The translations under genes were made by a program, and so were the position numbers. A DNA stretch of 64,000 nucleotides. Origin: Planctomycetota bacterium. Its GTDB lineage: Bacteria; Planctomycetota; PLA2; JAEUHO01. Of this stretch, positions 8,774 through 15,843 are shown piece after piece. The notes below the pieces were generated by a model, which saw nothing but the letters and a program-made list of their open reading frames with translations, made no database searches and had not been told where the DNA came from. Where the stretch lies: positions 1-64,000 of the forward strand of contig JADZCA010000101.1 in the NCBI GenBank assembly GCA_020851795.1. Reading direction: 5' to 3'. Within the stretch, counting starts at the first letter, position 1; every line of letters starts with the position of its first letter.

Positions 8774-11700
8774 ATGACCGACCCCCTCCCCCCCGCGGCC
8801 CCCGCCCCCCGCCCGCGTCGGCGCTGGCGCCGACGCCTGCTCGTCCTCGGGCTGCTGCTCGTGGGGCTCGTCGTGGTCGCGCCGATGGCCGTCGGCCTCG
8901 CGCCGGTGCGCCATTGGGTCGCCGGCAAGGCCTCGACGGCGCTCGGTCGCGAGGTCTCCATCGGCGGCCTGTCGGCGTCGTGGTGGGGCGGCATCGACGT
9001 CCGCGACCTCGAGGTCCACAACCCGCAGGGCTACCAGGGCCCGCCCCTGCTCGCGGTGGACCGCGTGCACGTGGACGTGCGCTGGTGGGCCACGGTCACG
9101 GGCGCGCTCGACGCCGCCGTCGCCGTCGAGCGGCCGGTGGTCACGCTGATCCGCGGCGCCGACGGGCGCAGCAACCTCGACGGCCTCGGCGGCGCGCAGG
9201 CCGACGATCGGGAGCCCGCGCGCAAGGGCCCGCGCCCGACCGTGCGCGCGACGGTCCGCGACGGCGTGGTGCGCGCGTACGGCCCGGGGAACGCGTCGGC
9301 GGGCGAGCCCGACGTCGTGGACGCGATCACGCTCGACGCGTCGCTCGCGCCCGGCGGCACCAAGGTCACGTTCGCCGCGACGGCGCGCAAGGCCAAGGCC
9401 GGCGGCGGCGACGCCGCGATCACGATGGACGCGACGCTCGACGCCGACGGCGCGGGGCCCGCCCGCCTCGCGGTCCCGCCGCTCGACCTCGCGCGGCTCT
9501 CGAAGGCGATCGGCGCCGCGCTCGGCGTGGACGGCGTCACGGGCGCGCTCGAGGCGCAGGCCGACGTCGCGCTCGTGGCGGACGGCCCGGGCTCGGGCCG
9601 CGTCGGCGCGACGGTGCGCGGGCTCGGCTGGCGCAAGGACGGCGGGACCGTCTCGCTCGGCTCGGGCCGGCTCGAGTGCAAGCCGACGACGACGGACGGG
9701 ACGACGAGCCTCGACGTCGTCGCGGAGCTGCTCGACCTGCGGGCCACGGGGTTCTCGACGCGCGACGGCGGGCTCCTCGAGCCGCGGCTCTCGGTCACCG
9801 GGCGGGTCCTGCGGTCGAAGTCGGGCGACCTCTCCTTCGGCGACGCGAGCGCGCCGCTGCGCATCGAGGGGCGCGCGCTCTCGGGGACCGCGTCCGGCGC
9901 GCTGCGCGACCTCGGCTCCGACGCGCCCAAGGCGGACCTCTCCGCGACGCTCTCGGCGTCGCTCTCGCCGACGCTGGGGCGCCTGCTCGGGGCGCTCGGC
10001 TCGCCCGACGACGACCTGCGCGGCGCGGTGACCGCGACCGTGCGCGTGACGGGCACCGGCGGGCCGCTCGCGCTCGCGCTCGACGGCACGGTCAAGGACC
10101 TCGTGGTGGGCGGCACGAAGGACGAGCCCCCCTACCACGAGCCCTCGGCGACGTGGTCGGTCGCCGCGACGTGGGAGGGCAAGGAGAAGCGCCTCGCGAT
10201 CCAGAAGGGCACCGTCGTCGCGGACGCGCTCTCGGCGCGCGTCGAGCCGGGGTTCACGGTGGTCGCCGCCGAGCCCGCGACGGTGCGCGGCGACGCGGTG
10301 CTCGACGCCGACCTCGCGCGGCTCTCCCGCCTGCGCGCGCTCGTGCCCGCGATGGCGAGCGTGCAGGGCGGGCGCGTGCACGCGACGATCAAGGCCGCGC
10401 GCGAGGGCGCGCTGGCGGTGGACTGGCGGGTGACCGCCGACGACCTCGCGTTCACGCCGGGCACGCTCTCGACCCGCGGCTACCTCGAGCGCAAGGTCGT
10501 GGCCGCCGGGCGGCTCGAGCGCGACGGGTCGAGGACGTCGTTCGCGCTCGCCGAGCTGAGCTCCGCGCTGCTCGCGCTGCGGCCCGGGACCTCGCTGCGC
10601 GCGACGCTGCGCGGGGAGGCGCTGTCGGTGGACGCGCCCGCGACGCTGGTGCTCGACCTCGGCGCGGCGGGCGTCGCCTTCGACAAGGCGATGAACGTGG
10701 GCCCGGGGCAGCGCGCCGCCGGGCGCGTCGAGTGCACGGTGTCGGGCGGCGGCGACCGCGACGCGACGCGGCTCGACGTCGTGCTCTCCGGCCGCGACGT
10801 GCTGCTGCCCGGCGTCACGACGCCCGCGACGCTCGAGGGGAAGGCCACGGTGGTCACGCGCGTCGCGGCGCACCGCCTCGAGGTGAGCGGCGCGACGCTG
10901 TCGGGCTTCGGCCTCGACGTGCGGGCCGAGGCGACGCTCTCGACGGCCGACACGGGCCCCGCACTCGTCTCGGCGCAGGCGACGTGGACCGCCGACCTCG
11001 CCGCCGCGCGGCCGCTGCTCGGCATGGCGCTCGGGCTCGCGCCGGACGCGACGCTGTCGGGGAGGGCCGCGGGCCGCCTCGACGCGACCCCCGCCGGCGC
11101 GGGCACCTCGGTGGTCGGCACCACGACCGTCGAGCGGCTGCGCTGGGTCGGCGCGCGGGACCCGAAGACGGGCGCGCAACCGTCGTTCTCGCAGGCGAGC
11201 GTGCGCGCGACGCAGCGCGTCGTGCTCGACGCCGAGCCCGGGCTGATGCGCCTCGAGGACGTGCGCCTCGAGGCCGACGTCGGCACTGTGCGCGTCACCG
11301 GCTCGACGCGCACCCGCGCCGACGAGCGCGAGGTGGACCTCACGCTCGTGCTCGACGGCGACCTCGCGGCGATCGCCGCGCAGCTCGCGACGATGTCGGG
11401 CCCCGACGGCGGCGAGACGCGAGGCCGCGGGCGCCTCGCGGGCCGGGTCACGCTCGCGGGCCCGACGGGCGCGGGCGGGCGGGGGCTGCGCGTGGCGGGC
11501 GACGTCACGGCACAGGAACTCGTCGCGTCGGGGCTCACCGTGACCGACGCGAAGATCAACGTGTCGCGGCCCGCGCCGGGCACGCCGCTGACGGCGACCG
11601 TGGCGTCGGGCGTCAACCGCGGCACGCTGCGGGTGGACGCGACCTGCGACCTCGGCAAGGGCGAGAGCCCGTGGGCCGCCAAGGTCGCCGTGCGCGGGCT

Positions 11701-12361
11701 CGACACGTCGCCGCTGGTCACCAAGCAGGGCGCGGGCCACGCGCTCGCGCTCGTGCTGCCGGCGATCGTGCCGGCGGACGCGACGTCGAACGTGCTCTCG
11801 GGCCTGCTCGACGCCGACCTCGACGCGCGCTCGCAGGCACTCGACGGCCCGCGGCGGCTCGACACGCTGTCGGGCCCGGGCTCGGTGCGGATGACGCAGG
11901 GCCAGGTGAAGGACAGCACGCTGTTCGGCTCGCTCGCCGGCGGCGGCGGCAAGGCGCTCGGGCCCCTGCTCGCGCTCGTGCCCTCGGTGGGCCGCACGCT
12001 CTCCGACCTCTCCAAGGCGATGCTGTTCCAGGAGCTCTCGAGCCAGTTCACGCTCGGCGAGCGGCGGATCACGCTCAACCCGGTCGTGCTCGTGTCGCCG
12101 TCGGTGCAGCTGCGCTTCTCCGGCGTCGTGGGCTACGACGGCGTCGGCACGCTCGACGTCCCCCTGGTGCTCGGCGGCGACGCGGGCAAGGCGATCGAGC
12201 CCTACGTCAAGGACCGCACGATCCCGCTCAAGGTGCACCTGCGCGCCGACGGGAGCACCGACGTCGTGCCGTCGCTGCCCAAGCTGGGCGACCCCGGCCA
12301 CCTGCTCGAGAAGGGCAAGGACGTGCTCGACGACCTCTTCAAGAAGAAGAAGCCGAAGTAG
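8774..12361 (+). CDS. AsmA-like envelope protein (1)
   Basis: A 1195-residue protein with an arginine-rich N-terminus, one membrane anchor (about 21-43), then an AsmA-type N-terminal region (around WWGGIDVRDLEVHNP and RVHVDVRWW) followed by long stretches of beta-rich repeats. A C-terminal region (about 1030-1170) resembles the AsmA_2 domain, with the typical LGERRITLNP and VVGYDGVGTLDVPLVL segments. AsmA/TamB-like proteins form hydrophobic grooves bridging inner and outer membrane and are implicated in phospholipid transport. It is divergent from lpxD, consistent with an envelope-lipid role. A second AsmA-like gene is at 48066. Confidence 0.82.
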   Translation: MTDPLPPAAPAPRPRRRWRRRLLVLGLLLVGLVVVAPMAVGLAPVRHWVAGKASTALGREVSIGGLSASWWGGIDVRDLEVHNPQGYQGPPLLAVDRVHVDVRWWATVTGALDAAVAVERPVVTLIRGADGRSNLDGLGGAQADDREPARKGPRPTVRATVRDGVVRAYGPGNASAGEPDVVDAITLDASLAPGGTKVTFAATARKAKAGGGDAAITMDATLDADGAGPARLAVPPLDLARLSKAIGAALGVDGVTGALEAQADVALVADGPGSGRVGATVRGLGWRKDGGTVSLGSGRLECKPTTTDGTTSLDVVAELLDLRATGFSTRDGGLLEPRLSVTGRVLRSKSGDLSFGDASAPLRIEGRALSGTASGALRDLGSDAPKADLSATLSASLSPTLGRLLGALGSPDDDLRGAVTATVRVTGTGGPLALALDGTVKDLVVGGTKDEPPYHEPSATWSVAATWEGKEKRLAIQKGTVVADALSARVEPGFTVVAAEPATVRGDAVLDADLARLSRLRALVPAMASVQGGRVHATIKAAREGALAVDWRVTADDLAFTPGTLSTRGYLERKVVAAGRLERDGSRTSFALAELSSALLALRPGTSLRATLRGEALSVDAPATLVLDLGAAGVAFDKAMNVGPGQRAAGRVECTVSGGGDRDATRLDVVLSGRDVLLPGVTTPATLEGKATVVTRVAAHRLEVSGATLSGFGLDVRAEATLSTADTGPALVSAQATWTADLAAARPLLGMALGLAPDATLSGRAAGRLDATPAGAGTSVVGTTTVERLRWVGARDPKTGAQPSFSQASVRATQRVVLDAEPGLMRLEDVRLEADVGTVRVTGSTRTRADEREVDLTLVLDGDLAAIAAQLATMSGPDGGETRGRGRLAGRVTLAGPTGAGGRGLRVAGDVTAQELVASGLTVTDAKINVSRPAPGTPLTATVASGVNRGTLRVDATCDLGKGESPWAAKVAVRGLDTSPLVTKQGAGHALALVLPAIVPADATSNVLSGLLDADLDARSQALDGPRRLDTLSGPGSVRMTQGQVKDSTLFGSLAGGGGKALGPLLALVPSVGRTLSDLSKAMLFQELSSQFTLGERRITLNPVVLVSPSVQLRFSGVVGYDGVGTLDVPLVLGGDAGKAIEPYVKDRTIPLKVHLRADGSTDVVPSLPKLGDPGHLLEKGKDVLDDLFKKKKPK

Positions 12362-12375
12362 CGCGCCGTCGCGGG

Positions 12376-12720
12376 CTACCCGACGTCGCCTTCGTCGCGC
12401 GCGAGCCGCACCTGCGCGCCGCCGAGCGCGCGGAGCAGGCCCGCGACGCGCACGGCGGTGTCGCGGGTGTGGATGGCGATGCGGACCTCCTCGCCCGCGA
12501 CGCGCGCGTGGGGCCCGAGCGTCCAGTCCACGTCCTCCTCGAGCGACCACCGGTAGGTCGTATCGTCCACGCCCAGCGGCCCGAAGCAGGGCGGCATCGG
12601 CTCGGGCGACCCGTCCACGACCCAGCGGAACCACCGGTTGAGCGCGTCCGCGACCGCGCGCGGCCGGCCGGGCGCGGCGAAGTGGGCGCTGATCTCGATG
12701 ACGGGGCCGAGGTCGGTCAC
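12376..12720 (-). CDS. Small hypothetical protein
   Basis: A 114-residue protein of unknown function. It begins with a beta strand (GPVIEISAHF), followed by a helix (RAVADALNRWFRWV), then a Trp- and acidic-rich stretch and an Arg-rich C-terminal helix (VRVAGLLRALGG). There is no signal peptide or membrane segment, so it is likely cytoplasmic. The GTG start has TAGGAT ending six bases before it, which suggests a leaderless transcript and supports it as a real gene. It is convergent with the AsmA-like gene. I do not recognise a family. Confidence 0.6.
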   Translation of the reverse strand: MTDLGPVIEISAHFAAPGRPRAVADALNRWFRWVVDGSPEPMPPCFGPLGVDDTTYRWSLEEDVDWTLGPHARVAGEEVRIAIHTRDTAVRVAGLLRALGGAQVRLARDEGDVG

Positions 12721-12726
12721 GCGAGC

Positions 12727-12732
12727 ATCCTA
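12727..12732 (-). promoter_or_regulatory. Leaderless -10 for the 12.7 kb hypothetical gene
   Basis: ATCCTA on the plus strand, TAGGAT on the minus strand, ends six bases before the GTG start at 12720, as at ispD, ruvC and cdaA. Confidence 0.5.
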
Positions 12733-12747
12733 CCGGGGTGTCAGATC

Positions 12748-12780
12748 GGTGCCAGGCACCGCAGTGCGGTGCCTGGCACC
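12748..12780. repeat. REP-like GGTGCC(A/T)GGCACC double palindrome
   Basis: GGTGCCAGGCACC (12748-12760) and GGTGCCTGGCACC (12768-12780) are each palindromic and are also reverse complements of each other, separated by GCAGTGC. The same arms (GGTGCCAGG...CCTGGCACC) recur at 46952-47002, so this is a dispersed intergenic repeat of REP type. No transposase of the REP-associated kind is in the window. Confidence 0.8.
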
Positions 12781-12790
12781 GCGCTGCGGG

Positions 12791-13528
12791 TCACGCGCGG
12801 CAGGCGGCGGCGAGGACGACGTGCAGCGCGCCCGCCCGGCGCAGGGCCCGCGCGCACGACGACGCGGTGGCGCCGGTCGTGACGACGTCGTCCACGAGGA
12901 GCACGCAGCGCCCCGCGACGCGCTCGCGGCGCGCGCGGAACGCGCCGCGCGGGTTGCGGCCCCGCCGCGCGCGCGAGAGCCCGCTCTGCGGCGCGGTGTG
13001 GCGCGCCCGGGCCAGCGCCCGCGCGTCGCGCTCGAGCCCGTTGCGCGCGGCGACGACGCGGGCCAGCTCGTCGGCCTGGTCGAAGCCTCGCTCGCGACGG
13101 CGCCGCGCCGAGAGCGGCACCGGGACGACGAGGTCGCCCGGCACGCCCGCCGCCGCCACCGCGTCGGCGAGCAGGGCCCCGAGCGGCCGCGCGGCCGGCG
13201 TGCGCCGCCCGAACTTGAGCGCGAGGACGAGGTCGCGCGCGACCCCGGTGTAGCGCAGGGGCGCCACGACGCCGTCGAGGTCGGTCGGCTCGTCGCGGCA
13301 GCGCGGGCACGGCGACGCCGCCGCGTGCACGCCCGCCTCGCGGCCGCAGCGCGCGCACGGTCGCACGACGCGCGGCAGCGTCTCCGCGCAGCGGCGGCAC
13401 AGCCCCTCGAGCGGGCCGTCCCACGCCCCCCCGTCGCACGCGAGGCAGCGCGGCGGGAACAGGGCGTCGAGGCACCCCGTGCCGAGGGCGACGAGCGCGC
13501 GGAGGGGACGCACACCCCCACCTCGCAC
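12791..13528 (-). CDS. comF: ComF-family phosphoribosyltransferase-like protein
   Basis: A 245-residue ComF/GntX-type protein. The N-terminal third has four Cys pairs (CLAC, CRRC, CARC, CPRC) fitting a zinc-ribbon. The C-terminal part is a type I phosphoribosyltransferase fold with the PRPP loop VLLVDDVVTTGAT near residue 215. ComF acts in competence and DNA handling in several bacteria; the enzymatic substrate is not settled. The GTG start at 13528 lies 30 bases after the dtd stop, so it is the last gene of the ispF-lipoprotein-dtd-comF run. A second in-frame GTG lies five codons further in. Confidence 0.92.
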   Translation of the reverse strand: MRGGGVRPLRALVALGTGCLDALFPPRCLACDGGAWDGPLEGLCRRCAETLPRVVRPCARCGREAGVHAAASPCPRCRDEPTDLDGVVAPLRYTGVARDLVLALKFGRRTPAARPLGALLADAVAAAGVPGDLVVPVPLSARRRRERGFDQADELARVVAARNGLERDARALARARHTAPQSGLSRARRGRNPRGAFRARRERVAGRCVLLVDDVVTTGATASSCARALRRAGALHVVLAAACRA

Positions 13529-13558
13529 GAGGCCGCCCCGCGGTCACGCGCGCTGCGC

Positions 13559-14017
13559 TCAGCGGTCCTCGACGCGGCCCCCGCGCACCGCCACGACGAA
13601 GGTCGCGGGGCCGTCGTTGACGAGCTCGACCTCCATCGCCGCGCCGAAGCGCCCGGTCGAGACGGGGAGCCCGAGGTCGGCCAGCCCCTGCGCGACACGC
13701 AGGTAGAGCGCCTCGGCCCGCGCGGGATCCTCGGCGCCGTCGAACGACGGACGGTTGCCCCCGCGCACCGAGCCCGCGAGCGTGAACTGGCTGACGACGA
13801 CCACGCCCCCGCCGACGTCGCCGACGGTGCGGTCCATCGGCGTGCGCCCCGGGAAGACGCGCAGTGCTGCGACCTTGCGCGCGGTCGCGTCGGCGTCCGC
13901 CTCGCCGTCGCCGCGCTCGACGCCCACGAGCAGCAGCAGGCCGGGCCCCGTGCGCGCGACCGCCTCGGCCCCGACGCGCACCTCCGCGCGGGCGACCCGC
14001 TGCACGACCGTCCTCAT
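13559..14017 (-). CDS. dtd: D-aminoacyl-tRNA deacylase
   Basis: A 152-residue DTD, matching the usual length. It hydrolyses D-amino acids from mis-charged tRNAs in the cytoplasm. MRTVVQRVARAEV opens the fold, the SQFTL motif (VVSQFTLAG) contributes the active site from one subunit, and NDGPATF near residue 137 replaces the usual NxGPVT cross-subunit motif, with Ala in place of Val. The ATG overlaps the stop of the upstream lipoprotein gene (ATGA). Confidence 0.95.
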   Translation of the reverse strand: MRTVVQRVARAEVRVGAEAVARTGPGLLLLVGVERGDGEADADATARKVAALRVFPGRTPMDRTVGDVGGGVVVVSQFTLAGSVRGGNRPSFDGAEDPARAEALYLRVAQGLADLGLPVSTGRFGAAMEVELVNDGPATFVVAVRGGRVEDR

Positions 14018-14517
14018 CGCAGCGGCCGGATCGGCGTGGTGCCGCGCCGGCGCACGGCCTCGTCGAGCAGCGGGGGCACCTCGCGCTCCCAGTCGATGCT
14101 CCCGCGGTGGAACGGGCCGCGCTGCACCGCGTGCACCTCCACGCGGCAGCGACCGGGCGCGTCGTCCACCGGATGGACGAACACCGCGACCGCCGAGCGG
14201 AACGCAGGGCCGTAGAAGTCGTCGGCGGCGTCCTTGCCGGCGCGCTCCTTGGCGAAGACGCGGCGGAACCTCGGCTCCTCCGCGACGGCGACGACCTTCG
14301 TGCGCAGCACCGCACCGACGAGCGGGACCATCTCGTCCGGAGGCACGTCGTAGTCGCGGAACGGGCCCGAGCCCCAGCGGTCCTTGAGCTCGGACATCGT
14401 CCCGGTCTGCAGCGTGAAGACCGTCTCGGCCATCTCGCCCGCCGTCTTGCGCGTGGACGCGCTGCACGCCGACAGCGCGGCGGCGAGCACGGCGAGCGGG
14501 ACGGCGCGACGCGTCAC
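14014..14517 (-). CDS. Small lipoprotein of unknown function
   Basis: A 167-residue lipoprotein. A hydrophobic signal with lipobox LSAC ends at about residue 17, followed by a basic and then mixed alpha/beta sequence with aromatic residues (DRWGSGPFRDYD, DDFYGPAFRSAVAVFVHP). No recognised domain was seen. The GTG start overlaps the ispF stop and its stop overlaps the dtd start, so it is translated from the same mRNA as both. The context is housekeeping and gives no clear function. Confidence 0.75.
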   Translation of the reverse strand: MTRRAVPLAVLAAALSACSASTRKTAGEMAETVFTLQTGTMSELKDRWGSGPFRDYDVPPDEMVPLVGAVLRTKVVAVAEEPRFRRVFAKERAGKDAADDFYGPAFRSAVAVFVHPVDDAPGRCRVEVHAVQRGPFHRGSIDWEREVPPLLDEAVRRRGTTPIRPLR

Positions 14518-15011
14518 GACGCGGGCGGCGAGGGCGGCGCCCCCTCCTCGAGCAGCACGACGGCGAGCGCGGCCATCCCCTCGGCGCGCCCGAGCGCCCC
14601 GAGCCCGTTGTTGGTGCTCGCCTTGACGCTCACGCGCTCGAGGGGCAGCCCGAGCAGCGCAGCGAGGCGCTCGCGGATCGCCGTGCGGTGGGGCGCGATC
14701 TTGGGGCGCTCGGCGACGATGGTCGCGTCCACGCTCGAGAGCGCGTAGCCGCGGGCGCGCACGAGCTCGACGATGCGGGCGAGCAGCAGGGACGACGGGG
14801 CCCCGCGCCACTGCGGGTCGGAGTCGGGGAAGTGCTCGCCGAGGTCGCCCAGCGTGGCCGCGCCGAGGCAGGCGTCCCCGACCGCGTGGAAGAGGACGTC
14901 GGCGTCGCTGTGCCCGCGCAGCCCCCATGCGCCCTCGATGCGCACGCCCCCCACGACGAGGGGACGCGTCGGGTCGAACGGATGGACGTCGTAGCCGATG
15001 CCGACGCGCAC
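14514..15011 (-). CDS. ispF: 2-C-methyl-D-erythritol 2,4-cyclodiphosphate synthase
   Basis: A 165-residue IspF, the MEP-pathway enzyme that cyclises CDP-ME 2-phosphate. The metal ligands Asp8 and His10 (GYDVHPF), the HSDADVLFHA motif with the third His ligand, the PPxxxxW-like DSDPQWRGA region, and KASTNNGLGALGR near the C-terminus (usual form TTTExLGFxGR) are all present. The GTG start is preceded by GGAGGT. It is divergent from ispD, the enzyme two steps earlier. Confidence 0.96.
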   Translation of the reverse strand: MRVGIGYDVHPFDPTRPLVVGGVRIEGAWGLRGHSDADVLFHAVGDACLGAATLGDLGEHFPDSDPQWRGAPSSLLLARIVELVRARGYALSSVDATIVAERPKIAPHRTAIRERLAALLGLPLERVSVKASTNNGLGALGRAEGMAALAVVLLEEGAPPSPPAS

Positions 15012-15046
15012 GAGACCTCCGGGCCCGCCGCCGCGGCGGGGCGACG

Positions 15047-15088
15047 ATCCTACCCGGCGCGCGCCCGGGGCCGCCCCCGCCGTAGGAT
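15047..15088. promoter_or_regulatory. Divergent ispF / ispD promoters
   Basis: ATCCTA (15047-15052, TAGGAT on the minus strand) lies 36 bases before the ispF start, leaving room for a Shine-Dalgarno leader. TAGGAT (15083-15088) ends six bases before the ispD GTG, which predicts a leaderless ispD mRNA. The two -10-like boxes are 30 bases apart and so must compete or be coordinated. Confidence 0.5.
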
Positions 15089-15094
15089 GCGCGG

Positions 15095-15781
15095 GTGCCG
15101 ACCCACGGGCTCGTGCTGACCGCCGCCGGGGCCTCGACCCGCTTCGGCGGGGGGCCGTCGAAGGTCCTGCGCCCGCTGGCGGGGGTCCCGGTGCTCGCCC
15201 GCGCCGCGCGCGCCTTCCGCGAGGCGCTGGGCGCGCTGCCCACCGTCGTGACCGGCCGGCCCGAGGACCTCGAGGCCCTGCGCGCGCTCGCGCGGTCCGA
15301 GCCGGCGCTCGTCGGCGCAGTGGTCGTGACCGGCGGGGCGACGCGCCAGGCCAGCGTCGCGGCGGGCGTCTTCGCGCTCCCGCCGGGCGTGGACGTGGTC
15401 CTCGTCCACGACGCGGCGCGCCCGCTCGTGTCGCCCGACCTCGTCCGTCGCGTCGCGGCCGCGGCGGCGCGCGACGGCGCGGCGGCGCCGGCGCTCCCGC
15501 TCGCCGACTCGGTCCACCGGGCCGACGCGGCGGGCCGCCTCGTCGAGACGCTGCCGCGCGACGCGCTGCGCACGGTGCAGACGCCGCAGGCCGCGCAGGC
15601 CGCGCTGCTGCGCCGCGCGATCGAGGAGGCCGAGCGACGGGGCCTCGCGGTCACCGACGAGGTGGGTCTGCTCGTCGCCGCGGGCGTCCCGGTCACGGCG
15701 GTCCCGGGCGACCCCCGCAACCTCAAGCTCACCCTCCCCGACGACCTCGCCCGCGCCGAAGCCCTCCTCGCCTCGGGGTGA
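15095..15781 (+). CDS. ispD: 2-C-methyl-D-erythritol 4-phosphate cytidylyltransferase
   Basis: A 228-residue IspD, which transfers CMP to MEP in isoprenoid synthesis. The nucleotide-binding N-terminus LTAAGASTRFGGGPSKVL, the VHDAARPLVSPDLV segment with the conserved Asp and Arg, and the VTDE motif near residue 188 are present. It ends in NLKLTLPDDL, the usual IspD end region. The GTG start follows a TAGGAT box directly. ispF is divergent; IspE was not seen in the window. Confidence 0.96.
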   Translation: MPTHGLVLTAAGASTRFGGGPSKVLRPLAGVPVLARAARAFREALGALPTVVTGRPEDLEALRALARSEPALVGAVVVTGGATRQASVAAGVFALPPGVDVVLVHDAARPLVSPDLVRRVAAAAARDGAAAPALPLADSVHRADAAGRLVETLPRDALRTVQTPQAAQAALLRRAIEEAERRGLAVTDEVGLLVAAGVPVTAVPGDPRNLKLTLPDDLARAEALLASG

Positions 15782-15843
15782 CACCGCGCGGCCCGGGCCT
15801 TCGCGAGCGCGGGCGCCCAACCCCGCGCGGATCGTCTCCGTCC

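Noticed and set aside
34..15732. Very long open frames on the opposite strand of real genes, up to about 1900 codons across the window
   Set aside because: They come from the 75% GC content, are rich in Arg, Ala, Gly and Pro, show no domain patterns and lie over genes with clear family motifs.
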